NCBI GenBank assembly: GCA_964036195.1
Contig: OZ038451.1
Coordinates: 17,880,747 to 17,944,746 of the forward strand
Source: Sphaerolaimus hirsutus
Taxonomy: Eukaryota > Nematoda > Chromadorea > Monhysterida > Sphaerolaimidae
DNA: 64,000 nucleotides
Direction: 5' to 3'
Positions 1 to 10,781 of the stretch are shown piece by piece. The position numbers were made by a program, and so were the translations under genes. Below the pieces are notes generated by a model. That model had not been told where the DNA came from and searched no databases. It was given only the letters and a program-made list of their open reading frames with translations. Every line of letters begins with the position of its first letter. The first letter of the stretch is position 1.

Positions 1-796
1 ATCTTCTCAAATAAAAAGTACTAGCCTTGATTTTGACCTAACTAGGTAATTTGGTTTGCATGTAATTCCTTTCACATTGCACACATGTGCTTTGAGATTC
101 CTCAGAAACTGAATTTGCATGAACTTTCTATGTGTGTGAGCTGCAGTGGTAGAAAATCATCCATGGCCTGTGGTGACTGTTATTTAGGACATCTGTAAAA
201 TTTAAGCAAACATTCTGCGTTGGGTGCTCGTTAGTATTGGTTTTATCGCTTGAATTTTGAATTTTTATTGTGTAATTTGTATTCTAACATATGCACATTT
301 TATGCAAAATTCTGGCAGACAAAAACTCCTCCCCTTGAATAACTCTCCAGTCTAAAAAATCTCACAAAGATAACTCACTAGGGATTTATTCGAGAATATA
401 CGGTATATCTAGTTTTTTTCAAGTTGGGTGTCTTCACATCCATCAAGCCGGCTCCCACATGGTTACACACTTATCTGTTTGCTTTTATACACGCACGTTT
501 GCTGGACAGATAAATCTGCTGTGGAGATTTTATCACATTGTCATGCGTCCCTTGGTCCCCAAGCAAATTGTTATGTTTTCCTCCCAACTTTACATCTCCC
601 GGGTGAACTGATGGTGTAGTTGGCAGCGGCACTCACTTTTCACTTTCATATGCATCGTGATAAATGAACTACTGTTTATAATTGAGCATTGAATTTGCTG
701 ATTATGTTTGTTCATGTACATTTGTGTGCAGTGTTACTTTATTCACTCCGTAAATACTTAATGAGGCATGTGCAATTTTGATAGTTATAGTATTTA
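1..796. other. Unassigned AT-rich sequence with a lone transposon end
   Basis: No gene recognised. Near 320-405 lies a lone right end of the TCCTCGAATAAG subgroup of the CCGTATTT family (TTATTCGAGAATATACGG followed by TA). No matching left end was found. The 63-codon frame at 428-619 has no support. Confidence 0.5.
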
Positions 797-1630
797 CCGT
801 ATATCCTCGAATAAGACCTCAGTGGAGTTATTTTTCCTCGAATTACAGTATGTAAATACCCAAATTACAGTATTTATGTGTTGTCGCTAATGTAGGCCAG
901 GGGTCTCCAGGATTTTGGCCCTCGCGGGGGCTGGATAGATAGCAAATCGCTCCTCCGGAGGGATAGATAGCTGAAAAAATTTTCTGAGGGGGGCTGGCGG
1001 GGGCACAATATATAGGCTTTTTCAAGGTTAAGAAGGCAGAAAGGGCAAAAAATCGCTAAGAATCAGTCAATCAAAGTAGGTATAAAATGGCTAAAAATAG
1101 GTATATAACCATGTATATAGCCGGAAAGCACGATTTTGAAGGTGAAAAACTATAAAAAGGTGCGAAAATTGGTGATTTTGTGCGAAAATTGGGGCAAAAT
1201 TTCTCAAAAACCACTCCAGATAGATAGATAGCTGAGCGATTTGGGGGGGGGGGTCTTTGGGGGTAGTAGCCAAAAATTTTGCCTCGGGATAGATAGATAG
1301 CTGAGCGGCCTCCGGGATAGATAGATAGCTGGCCGATTTGGGGGGGGGGGGCAGCCCCCCCCCCCCCCCAGCCCCCCCCCCCCCTAGGAGACCCCTGATG
1401 TAGGCCGTATGTGTCTTTTGTATTTTTCATATTTGTATTTTTCACACCCTGCACTGCATTTCCAGCCCGCCAGGCGTAACTTTATGTCTAACTTCATTGA
1501 TTGTTTTTTAGATTGACCTAACATCTTTTCCACCTAGCACAGAAGGGGAGTTATTCAAGGCGGAGTTAGTCTTTTCTCATTCGGACAACAGGGGAAGTTA
1601 TTTAAGGGGGTGTTTTTAGAGAATACACGG
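797..1630. mobile_element. TA-target element, CCGTATATCCTCGAATAAG subgroup
   Basis: Flanked by TA on both sides. The left end reads CCGTATATCCTCGAATAAG; the right end read inward is CCGTGTATTCTC followed by AT-rich and CTCC-rich sequence. A CAGGGGTCTC hAT-like element sits inside at 898-1397. No coding capacity. The subgroup recurs at 50951-51325 and 58351-58983. Confidence 0.8.
898..1397. mobile_element. hAT-like element, CAGGGGTCTC family
   Basis: Ends CAGGGGTCTCC and GGAGACCCCTG with a perfect 8-bp target duplication ATGTAGGC on both sides. Inside are TATC-rich motifs (CTATCTATCTATCCC), AT-rich interior and C/G homopolymers. No transposase, so non-autonomous. Frames covering it are low-complexity shadows. 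Confidence 0.9.
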
Positions 1631-1632
1631 TA

Positions 1633-2052
1633 TGCTAAACAGCTCCTACGCTAAGATAGAGTGTAGCGGAACCTGGATCATATCACTGATTAAATCCTTA
1701 GATCAGATCAACAGTGCACTGCACCTATTGTCACACATAATAATTACTCATTTCTTCTGCTGTGACTCATTTGTTGTCTCGATATGGCGCGTCATTTTTG
1801 GGGGGTTGAATTCATGCTTCTCTTCAGGAAGCAGCTTGTCTTCGAGTAGCTCACCAAGCTCCTCGTTGACTTCATCATCTCACACTTGTTTTTTGATACT
1901 TTTCTTATAAGTTTGAAATCGAGCGTTTTTCTTGGCACCTGCAAAAAGTGTGAAGTTTTCTGGGTATTTTATGTAATTTGGGCAGATCTTTGATCTAGGA
2001 CCAGGAGATTCAACATCACTAGTCATGCTTATTCAATTTTCATTAGTGAAAG
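1633..2052. other. Unassigned sequence with an acidic minus-strand frame
   Basis: Between two transposons. On the minus strand from 1879 to 1767 a 37-codon frame without ATG reads through acidic sequence (DDEVNEELGELLEDK near its start) and ends in TGA. It may be a decayed exon or chance. There is a stop just upstream and no good splice acceptor. Confidence 0.3.
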
Positions 2053-2588
2053 TAGGGATGGAAAAAACGCGCTTTTTTCGCTTTTTTTCAAAAAATGTCA
2101 AGACATTACCTAAAAAGCTCCCAAATCTGGTTTTGAGCCAAAAATATACAGGTATATCAGACAAGTGGTAGTACTTGTGATGATATATAGTCATAGAATG
2201 GCTGTGTAATCATGAGATAGCATTAAAAGTCCTGATTTCTGCTGAAAAAATCCAATTTTATGTTGACTCATTATGTATATCGCCGTTTGTGAATGTTTCG
2301 TGACTTCTAGTGAAGTTGAGCATGGGCTAGTTGTTAAATACTAGCAGTATTCTCTCCGACCTTTGGTCGGGTTTCGTAGTTCTTTAAAAATTCAAACACT
2401 ACTGGAAATTTATTGCACATATCAAAAAATACACCCACAGATAAAACTGTCATACTAACAACTGTTAGCACTTCATTCCACACCACTTTTTTCACCAAAT
2501 GGGTTAAATTTGCAACTATATAAATATAATCAAATATCAATCCATATTTTAAACTATACAAGCACACACACAGGCAGTTTGTCTGCAC

Positions 2589-4880
2589 TAGGGTGTCAAA
2601 TTTCCGTTTCCGTTTCTGCCTTTCCGCTGGAAAATTTTTTACCTTTCAGTTTTCCAGCAGCCAAAAAATTTTTACCTTTGCGTTTTCTGTTCTCTGGCAG
2701 CTGAAAATATTTTACCTTTCTGTTTCCGTTTTTCCGGCCCATTTTACCGTTTTCCGGCTGAAAATTGTTTACCTTTCCGTTTACATTTTTCCAGGCCATT
2801 TTTCCATTTTCTGGCTCAATTTTCAGTTTTCTGGAATTTTTCCATTATTTTTTCCAATCCGTATTTATCTTTTTCCACTATGGTGTTTTTAACTACCAGG
2901 TGCTTGTGTCGTTCATAATTTTTATCTGTATCCAAATCTGCAAAAAACACAAAGTAATTTTGGACACGTACTTAGCAGTCCGTTGGGTATACTTTTTACT
3001 GTTCAGTTACATCAAAGTTCACTTTTGCTAAATTATTATTGTTGTTGTAGTGTTTTTTTGCGACCTTTTGATGATTTTTTGTTGGTTCAGTTAAGCTTGA
3101 ACTAAACACCTTCCCGGACAAGTTCACCACCCATTTTTTTATTTCACTTCAGATGCAATATCTCTGGCTATGGGAACCGTATAAAGCTAATATTTGGTTG
3201 GTATATAGTCCTAACACTCCGCTACTCCGTATATATGGGGGGAGGTGCGGCGACTCACTACAGAGTGGGTCGCCCTACATGCAAACATTTTTTGGATTTT
3301 TCGGTGTCCCAAACAAGTTCACCACTCAGTTGATTGGCTACACGACGAGGGCTATATCTCCAGCTGTGTGGGCGATAGAAAGCTGAAATTTGGGGGATGT
3401 TTTGCAAACAACCCCCTCTAACAATTCATCAGTGGGTGGCCACCGACGACCCACTACAGCATGGGTCGCCGCATATAAAGTTTTTCATTTTTTTTAAACA
3501 ACCTAAGTCTCCCAAACAAGTTCGCCATCCGTCTGCATTATAAAAAATGTTGTGAGAATGTACCTGATATAAAATTGAATAAAATTTGAACCCGAGTTCA
3601 ATTCATCAAAAAATTTTCAGTACGGCACCCACCCCGTCCCATAAACAGCAGACTGAAAATTTCACTTTAAACCAACTTTTTGTTTCACACTTTAAAAGTT
3701 GGTTTACAAAGTTCACTAGGGAAGGGTTTAAGGTTAAAAGTCATGTAAACAACATAACCTCTAAAATGCCTGCATAAGGAAATTTATTTGGGGTGAATGA
3801 AAAAATGGAAATTTTGTCAAATTTTGTTCCTGTGATGATGTCATTATGACACCATAATTTTCACCCCAAATAAATTTCCTTATGGTAGCATTTTAGAGGT
3901 CATGTTGTTTACGTAACTTTGAACATTGGACCCTTCCCTAATGAACTTTGTAAACCAACTTTTTAAGTGTGAAACAAAAATTGGTTTAAAGTGAAACTTT
4001 CGGCCTGCTGTTTATGGGACAGGGTGGGTGCTGTACTGAAAAAAATTTAATGAGCAGAACTAGGGTTCAAATCTGACTCAATTTTATACCAGGTATGTTC
4101 TCACAACATTTTTTATAATGCAGTTTGATGGCAAACTTGTTTGGGACGCTCGGGTGGTTTTGAAAAAATGAACAACTGTACATGCAGCAATGCATACTGT
4201 AGTGGGTCGCTGGCAGGCAGCCCCACTGGTGTATTGTAAGGGGGGTTGTTGGCAAGACATCCCCCAAATTTCAGCATCATACCAGCCTCATAGCTGGAGA
4301 TACGACCCTTGAAGTGTAGTTAATCAAGTGGGTGGTGAACTTGTTTGGGACAGCAAAAAAGCCAAAAAAAATTGTTGCGTATAGGGCAACCCACCCTGCA
4401 GTGAGTCGTCCCCCCATTGAAGCAGAGTAGGGGGGTGTTTCAACTTTATATATTCAAAGTTTCAGCTTTATAACACCCCTATAGAAGGAGATATTACATC
4501 CGAAATGAAATAAAAAATTGGGTGGTGAACTTGTCCGGGAAGGTGTTTACAAGTGAAGTTACTGGCATGATCCATAGTTGCAGAATGTACAGCTACCACA
4601 ATCAAAGCCAAACAGGCAAACTGGCATGCAGGTTTTCCTTCTGCAAATTTGCCCTTTTCCGTGCAAATTTCACTTTATTTTTTTCCGTTTCCATGAAAAT
4701 TTCGCTTTCCGTTTTCCGTTTTCCTGCCTATAATTTTTTTTTACTTTTCCATTTTCCGCTGAGTGAAATTTTTTTACCTTTCCGTTTCCGGCAGTAATTT
4801 TTTTACCTTTCCGTTTTCCGTAATGTTAAAAAAAATTTTACCTTTCCGTTTTCCGTAAAAAAAACTTTTTTGACACCCTA
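2589..4880. mobile_element. hAT-like element, TAGGGTGTCAAA family
   Basis: Perfect 8-bp duplication GTCTGCAC at 2581-2588 and 4881-4888. Ends are TAGGGTGTCAAA and TTTGACACCCTA, followed inward by TTTCCG-rich low-complexity sequence. A palindromic element is inserted inside it. The same family is at 18423-19003. Confidence 0.9.
3105..4547. mobile_element. Palindromic TA-target element, AACACCTTCC family (intact)
   Basis: TA flanks; ends AACACCTTCCCGGACAAG and its reverse complement. The whole 1443 bp is one imperfect palindrome centred near 3826. Each arm has three modules of about 200 bp, each opening with ACAAGTTC(A/G)CCA (about 3118, 3313 and 3514, mirrored about 4135, 4335 and 4520). No credible protein. 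This intact copy allows the broken copies at the gaps to be measured. Confidence 0.88.
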
Positions 4881-5172
4881 GTCTGCACCTAAACAAACCT
4901 CACTTCATTTGCCTCACCCATACCTACCTTCTCCTCCGTAAGCACAATATTATATTTATAAACATAACCAATTTAAGTTTACAACAAACTTTGCTAACTT
5001 ACATAAAAAACAGCATCATATCACAACACCTATTTGCCAGCACCTTTTTTAATACACTGTGTCTCTGGGACCCTTGCACTTTTTTCAATTTAATAAAAAG
5101 TGAAAAAGACATTTATTTAAAAAAGGCATTTAAAAAGCATGTTTTAAACAAAATGCAATTTTCCCATCCCTA

Positions 5173-5627
5173 GAGTTGACATAAAAATGGATGCAATCCC
5201 TGCTTATAATAATATTTCATGACTCCACAGTCATATTTCATATTTCATATTAATCATATTTCATGACTCATAAACTGTATTATTTCACAATGCTCCTACA
5301 GTGGTACTGAATTCAAACATGGTATTTAAATCGAGAATGGTACTGTATTATTCTATATAATCTGGAAAAAGAAGGCAATAAAATGTTCAACATTTGTTTG
5401 AAAAAAGCTAAAAAGCACTTTTTTAAAGCACGTTTTTTAAAAAGCATTCTTCTCAAAAGCGGGCTGTTGAATAAAAGCGCTTTTTACATCCCAAGAGTTG
5501 ACATAAAAATGGATATTTTTGTAAGAAATCCCTGCTTTGTACAGATAATGTGGAAAAAGAATGCAGTAAAATGTTCTAAATCAAACATGCAACACATATT
5601 TTCTCATGTGTATGTGAAAAATCTATG
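5173..5627. other. Partial second copy of a TAGGGATGG end
   Basis: The segment AGAGTTGACATAAAAATGG follows the hAT end at 5173 and recurs near 5493 after a second poor hAT end (TTTTTACATCCCA). The 5380-5500 part resembles 5050-5172, so a local duplication or a second decayed copy is present. No gene. Confidence 0.5.
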
Positions 5628-6748
5628 CAGGGGTGGGCATTTTCAGTTACCGCTGGAAAAACGCGATAGCTTTGGCTATGGTTGAGCTATCACAATGAAA
5701 TTTTAACACAATAGAGTAGACTCTATAGGACACCTATTCTGAAGTTTGCAACCCAAACGGCCACATTTTGGGTGAGTTGTGGAACACAGTTTTTAGTGTA
5801 ATATTGTGACTTGACCCCCCTTATCTCGGGACTGGGGGACTGTTCGAGAGAGGAAAATTGGTCGTAGCCCAGACCCCAAACCCCAACATACTCAAAGGGC
5901 ATCAAAATCGGCCAATGTACAACAGAATGGGATGACACCAAAGACCGGTGACTAGGGTTCAAACGGGATCCCGATCCCGATCCCGGATCCCGTGAAATTC
6001 CGGGATTTACCAGTCCCGATCCCGATCCTGAAACCCCAATCCCGATCCCGAAATCTCAAAAATACCAATCCCGATACCGAAAATTTTCAAATCCCGATCC
6101 CGATCCCGAGAAACTCTCAAGTCCGGTATCCCGATCCCGGAAAAATTAGTCGAAATTATAAAAAGTGAAATAATGACGTTTTTGCATGCAAAAAAGTGGA
6201 TGCAAACCCCCAGCGTCAATTTTATGCCACTTTTCTGGCATCCAACAGTGTTTTGAGACCTTTATGAACAACTGTGAATGCCAGAAAAATGGCCGAAATC
6301 TCTATCCCTAGAACCCAATCCCGATCCCGGAAAAATGCCTATCCCAATCCTGATCCCGATCCCGTGACCCCAATCCCGGCCAATCCCGATCCCGATCCCG
6401 AAATCTCAAAAAACCAATCCCGATCCCGATCCCGAAACCCCAATCCCGATCCCGAAATCTCAAAAAGTGAATCCCGATCCCGATCCCGAAAAGTCAATCC
6501 CGTTTGAACCCTACCGGTGACCCCCCCTCAAACGCCACCCTCGATTTATCCTATGGGTGGAGCCAAGTCACAAAATTACACTTAAAACTGTGTTCCACGA
6601 CTCACCCAAAATGTGGCCGTTTGGGTTGCAAACTTCAGAATAGTGTCCTATGGAGTCTATCCTATAGTGTGAAAATTTCACTGTGATAGCTCAACTGTAG
6701 CTCAAGCTATCGCGTTTTTCCATCGGTAACTGAAAATGCCCACTCCTG
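5628..6748. mobile_element. Palindromic element, CAGGGGTGGGCATTTTC ends
   Basis: Left end CAGGGGTGGGCATTTTCAG and right end CTGAAAATGCCCACTCCTG. Arms of about 300 bp are near mirror images (for example CAACCCAAACGGCCACA at 5749 and its complement near 6614). A hAT-like element splits it at 5953-6513. No clear target duplication. Confidence 0.7.
5953..6513. mobile_element. hAT-like element filled with an ATCCCG minisatellite
   Basis: Perfect 8-bp duplication CCGGTGAC at 5945-5952 and 6514-6521. Ends are TAGGGTTCAAACGGGAT and ATCCCGTTTGAACCCTA. Both sides are arrays of AATCCCGATCCCG-type units, which translate to Arg-Asp or Pro-Asp-Pro repeats and are not genes. Its middle (6130-6290) is unique. 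Confidence 0.9.
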
Positions 6749-6775
6749 TACATCAAACAACAGAAGCGGTGCACA

Positions 6776-7353
6776 TAGGGTTGGGAAAAAAACGTTTTTA
6801 AATGTTTTTTAAAGCTCCCAGATAAGCTCCCTGGGTCAACATATTTAGGTATATCAGACAAGTGACAATACTCTGTGATGTTATATATGACCATATAATG
6901 GCTGTGGAGCCATGGGATATCGGTATAAGTGGTGATTTGTGTCAAAAATAATTTTTTTTTTCCCAACATGTTCATATATTGCCTTATAGTCTAAATGTTC
7001 ATGACTTCAAGTGAAGTTTGGACCGGAATAGTTATCAAGGTTATAAAAGGAGGTTGTTACTTTGGGAGTGGTGTTACACACTGTGGAGGTACATGGAAGC
7101 ACATTACCTGAATATTATATACTACAGCAACATAAATATGATGGCTTATTTACCCATGGTAGCAAATAGAAATGGATGCTTTGATACTAATTTGTGGGTG
7201 AAAATGCGCGCTTGCACGCAAAAATTTTGCAAAATACCTAGTGCTTAGTATTAAAAATTTCAGCCAATGTTTTTTTTAAACGTTTCGGACCTCGTGTTTT
7301 TTTCAATACGGTTTTTTTTAATAACACGTTTAAAAAAACATCAGTCAACCCCA
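6776..7353. mobile_element. hAT-like element, TAGGGATGG family, TAGGGTTGG variant
   Basis: Target duplication GGTGCACA/CGTGCACA (7 of 8). Ends TAGGGTTGGG and TCAACCCCA. The interior matches 2100-2330 (CAGACAAGTG...GTGATG). It contains the GCGCGC box near 7205. Confidence 0.8.
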
Positions 7354-7361
7354 CGTGCACA

Positions 7362-7835
7362 CTTCCGTCTGGGCTTGGGGATGGAAAAAGCGTATTTTTT
7401 CAATGGCCCAGCTTAATATCAGAATAAAAACGATGATCTTAAAAATGCCACAAAAACAATGAAATCGAATATCGATATCTAGGTTCCATATCGCATCGAT
7501 ATCGAGTTACAGAAAATATTGAAAATAGAATATCGATATCGAAAATTGATCGATATCGAATCGAAAAGTCATATCGTTTGAACCATATTTGCATGTGAAA
7601 TTGCAAAATGCATAGTGCTTAAGTACCAAAACATTTGCCATCGCTTTTTTAAAGCGCGTGGACCCTTGCGCTTTTGTTTAAAACGAAGTGGCATTTAAAA
7701 AAAATCAGTTAATAAAATGCCTACTTTCATCACTTCTGTTATTCTATTTGCCTGATGCTGTCTGCTTTTAGGTGTGGCAAGCACTCAATTCAAGCATGGT
7801 ACTCAATTCAAACATGGGAGTGAGAACAAGCCAAT
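7362..7835. other. hAT-family remnants with ATCGATATCGA repeats
   Basis: GGGATGGAAAAAGCG at 7378 and GCTTTTTTAAAGCGCGTGG near 7647 are TAGGGATGG-family pieces. Between 7450 and 7580 is a patch rich in ATCGATATC. No gene seen. Confidence 0.5.
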
Positions 7836-8008
7836 ATGGTAACTGAAGCCAACCTGTCACAATCACTCATGTGGGGTCCACACCCGCCGCCCCCACCACC
7901 TGCGCCGCCTCTCAAGGGGCAGTCGCTCACGCGTCGGCCAATGTCGATTGCGTCGCCGCACTGGTTGCACTCGCGGCGGAAGCGAAACCAAAGTTCACGT
8001 TGCTGCAT
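7808..8008 (-). CDS. Possible small ORF in the CpG-rich block
   Basis: A 66-codon frame with ATG at 8008 on the minus strand. It carries CNQCGDAIDIGRRVSDCP (C-x2-C-x14-C spacing), followed by a glycine run encoded by GGC/GGT codons. The paired cysteines could suggest a small metal-binding fold, but no family is recognised. Plus-strand frames over the same bases are also open because the region is GC-rich. No splice sites or homologous copy here allow a test. Low confidence that it is real. Confidence 0.2.
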   Translation of the reverse strand: MQQRELWFRFRRECNQCGDAIDIGRRVSDCPLRGGAGGGGGGCGPHMSDCDRLASVTILACSHSHV

Positions 8009-8667
8009 AATAACACTTGATTCATTGCTTGCACGCAGTAGGGACTTCTTCGTAGCTTGAAAATGGGGCGCCGGCTGGGGGGCTTTTTTGCAGTCATTAC
8101 CAAGCTAAGCTATTAGGGAGGCAAAGCAAAAGTTGGAACAATGCCAAATCAGAAAGCAGCGGTGAAAGTGAATGTTGAAAGTTTCATCCAAAAAGAACAC
8201 ACCTCCTACAAAGCCATTTAATCCCAACATGAGATGGGGTCGAGAAAGCGCGGTCGGCTGCGAGAATTGGTCCGTCCCGCAGCCATTGTGGTCGAGCAGC
8301 GTTCTGAGCGCCGAGTTCATGCGCAGTTATGCCGCCACCGCCCCCTCACTTATTTTAAGTACATTTCTGTGTAAATAAAAAGTGACTTTATACTGTGTAA
8401 AAAAACACACAAATGAGACACACAATGAAGTTCCTGTCTGTAAAGGACAGCAGCAGAACATATGTGCTAATAAAAAGTGACTGCATTGTGTGCAAAAACA
8501 CACGCGAACCAGGCTAAAAATGAGGGCGTTGAGGCCTCTGATTGTGCCTCCTATCTTTTGCATTGAAGCATGCTTAGCGTGCAGTTCTTTCGCAATTGTA
8601 TAGGTGGAGATGGCTATAAGAGAAGGCTATTACATGACACTGATGTTTCACACTGTAGTGTTGAAGC
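7836..8667. other. Single-copy block with CpG-rich island
   Basis: About 7860-8340 is clearly GC- and CpG-rich, unlike the AT-rich surroundings, and is not repeated in this window. Several overlapping frames are open on both strands, expected where stop codons are rare. The rest, to 8667, is AT-rich with no recognised feature. It could be a promoter or first-exon region, but only composition supports that. Confidence 0.4.
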
Positions 8668-9413
8668 TAGGGATGGCAAGTGCTTTTTTTAAGCGCTTTT
8701 TTTTTTAAAACGTCGCTTTTTTTAAAAAAAAAAGCGCTAGGGTCCCAGCGCTTTTTTTTAAAAAAAAGCGCAGGCAAAAAATTGTGTACTTATGCACTAG
8801 GTATTTTGCTATTTTTTGTGCGCAAGCGCAAAATTTCACATGAAAATTACCACTGGTGGCTGTTTTCATCTGTTTTGTGGCATTTTTAGTGTCATTGCTT
8901 CTATCCCTGCATGCTATCATGTAATAATAAGTTGTGATATGTTAGTGTAGTATAGAATATTCAGCCAATGTGCTCCCAAATACTTCAACAGTGGAGAACA
9001 TTAGTCTCAATGTATTAGCCTTCTTTTATAGCCTTATTTATAAGCACTAATTCATGCTTAACTTCACTCGAAGTCATGAAACATTCACAAACTGCGATAT
9101 ACATAATTAGTCAACAAAAAAAGTATTTTTTTTGGCAGAAATCACCACTGATCATGTTATCCAATGACTACACAGCCATTATATGGCTATATATCACAAG
9201 TACTGCCACTTGTCTGATATACCTGTATATATTGATAAAGAACCATATTTGGGAGGGTTTTTAGGGAACATCTCAACATTTTTTGAAAAAAAGCGAAAAA
9301 AAGCGCGTTTTTTATTAAAAAAGCGCGTTTTTTTAAAAAAAAGCGCTTTTTTTAAGCGCTTTTTTTTAAAAAAAAGCGGGGCCGTTAAAAAAAAGCGCTT
9401 TTTTCCATCCCTA
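8668..9413. mobile_element. hAT-like element, TAGGGATGG family
   Basis: Perfect 8-bp duplication GTTGAAGC at 8660-8667 and 9414-9421. Ends TAGGGATGGCAAG and TTCCATCCCTA, each followed by GCGCTTTTTTTAAAAAA sequence. It is inserted in an older member of its own family: flanks 8580-8660 and 9414-9438 continue that element's interior. Confidence 0.9.
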
Positions 9414-9438
9414 GTTGAAGCACATTGGCTGGATATTA

Positions 9439-9730
9439 AACACCTTCCCGGACAAGTTCACCACCCATTTTTTTATTTCACTTCGAATGCAATATCTCCG
9501 TCCATGGGGGTGTTATAAAGCTGAAACTTTGTATATACAAAGTTGTAAAACCTCTCTACTCCCCAACAATGGGGGAGGTGCGGCGACTCACTACAGGGTG
9601 GGTCGCCCTATATGCAACAATTTTTTTGGCGTTTTTGGTGTCCCAAACAAGTTCACCACCCACTTGATTGGCTACACTACGAGAGCCATATCTCCAGCTG
9701 TGATGGCGGTATAAAGCTGAAATTTGGGGG
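9439..9730. mobile_element. Palindromic AACACCTTCC element, left part, cut by gap
   Basis: Begins after TA at 9437-9438 and matches 3105-3396 of the intact copy, ending at TTTGGGGG where the gap begins. Its missing remainder matches the start of contig C. Confidence 0.85.
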
Positions 9731-9930
9731 NNNNNNNNNNNNNNNNNNNNNNNNNNNNNNNNNNNNNNNNNNNNNNNNNNNNNNNNNNNNNNNNNNNNNN
9801 NNNNNNNNNNNNNNNNNNNNNNNNNNNNNNNNNNNNNNNNNNNNNNNNNNNNNNNNNNNNNNNNNNNNNNNNNNNNNNNNNNNNNNNNNNNNNNNNNNNN
9901 NNNNNNNNNNNNNNNNNNNNNNNNNNNNNN
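9731..9930. other. Assembly gap of exactly 200 N
   Basis: The fixed size, identical to the gap at 36023, points to a scaffolding placeholder of unknown true length. It interrupts a palindromic AACACCTTCC element. Confidence 0.95.
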
Positions 9931-10207
9931 ATTATATACTTGACTGACATATCACAACTTATTATTACATGATACCATGCAGGAATAGAAGCAATGGCAC
10001 TAAAAATGCCACAATACCAATGAAAACAACCACCAATGGCAATTTGCATGCGGAATTGCGCGCTCGCGCGCGAAAAAATTGCAAAATACCTAGTGCATAG
10101 GTACAAAAAATTATGCCTGCTAGCGCTGGGACCCTTGCGCTTTTTTTAAAAAAAAGTGGCGTTTTTTTAAGAAAAAAGCGCTTGAAAAAAAGCGCTGGCC
10201 ATCCCTA
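9931..10207. mobile_element. Right part of a TAGGGATGG-family element
   Basis: The interior matches 8860-8935 inverted and contains GCGCGCTCGCGCGCG. It ends in CCATCCCTA at 10207. The copy in contig C is 37329-37482 plus 40351-40465. Its left part lies in contig A, so a palindrome split this hAT before the assembly broke. Confidence 0.7.
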
Positions 10208-10468
10208 AGTGAACGTTTACCATGTAAACACAGCTTTGATATCCCTAACAATAGATTGTGTCCCACCATTTCCAGTGTGTATTTACAAAATGTATCAGAT
10301 GTTATCTTTGATGGATGGTCGTAACTCGTGGCCTGCGAACTGCAATGCTTGTGCCTGTATTTTTTGTTTGCCTGAATTGATGCAACTTGTGCTTTCTCAT
10401 ATCTATGTGTGCATTTTTCATTGAAATTGGGATTATCGGCAATGAGATGATTGGCACGTAAATATTTA
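10208..10468. other. Single-copy sequence shared with contig C
   Basis: Nearly identical to 40466-40730. A 62-71 codon frame is open here in both copies, but the DNA is too similar between them to test for coding constraint. No gene called. Confidence 0.5.
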
Positions 10469-10779
10469 CCGTATTTTTTCTAACTGAAGTGCGCCTTTAT
10501 AGATTTTTCCCGCCCTTCTATTGGCAGCCACCCGTTCTATTTTTCGGCATTTTTTCAGCTGTTTTTTCTGTGATCTGTGAAGTATATTACTTCACAGATT
10601 CATTGAGTGGCAATTCATAGAAGTCCTTCAACATTTGATTTTAAAAATCGCACGAAATTAAGGGATCCAGCGGCCTTTGACCCTTTTATTTCGAGACCGC
10701 CCTTCTATTTTTTCGTGGCTCCAATAAAGCCAAATGTAACTTCAATCGGAGATCCGCCCTTCTATTAGAATAAATACGG
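10469..10779. mobile_element. TA-target element, CCGTATTTTTTCTAA subgroup
   Basis: TA flanks; left CCGTATTTTTTCTAACTGAAG, right read inward CCGTATTTATTCTAATAGAAG. CGCCCTTCTATT-type repeats lie near each end. Shared with contig C (40731-41054), so it predates the split of the copies. Confidence 0.82.
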
Positions 10780-10781
10780 TA

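Larger units (their letters stand above)
2053..5172. mobile_element. hAT-like element, TAGGGATGG family, interrupted
   Basis: Starts TAGGGATGG and ends CCATCCCTA. Its interior (aaatgtcaagacatt and the following 200 bp) is shared with 6776-7353 and, inverted, with 8668-9413. The outer copy is split by a second hAT at 2589-4880. Flanking octamers do not match clearly, so the target duplication has decayed or the ends come from two copies. Confidence 0.7.
1..9730. other. Contig A
   Basis: Sequence left of the first placeholder gap. It holds nested hAT-like elements and palindromes and is not part of the B/C duplication. It ends inside the left arm of a palindromic element. Confidence 0.9.

Noticed and set aside
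3105..4547. Palindrome arms as a CRISPR-like or satellite array
   Set aside because: Modules are about 200 bp, few, and mirror each other within one TA-flanked element; there are no regular short repeats with unique spacers.
6007..6507. Frames rich in Arg-Asp, Asp-Pro and Arg-Ser repeats
   Set aside because: Produced by the ATCCCG minisatellite inside a hAT element, in several frames and both strands.
9612..10106. Frames crossing the 200-N gaps
   Set aside because: Most residues are unknown; they are artefacts of translating N.
10209..10424. 71-codon frame also open in C
   Set aside because: The DNA is practically identical in the two copies, so openness gives no evidence of coding. No domain.
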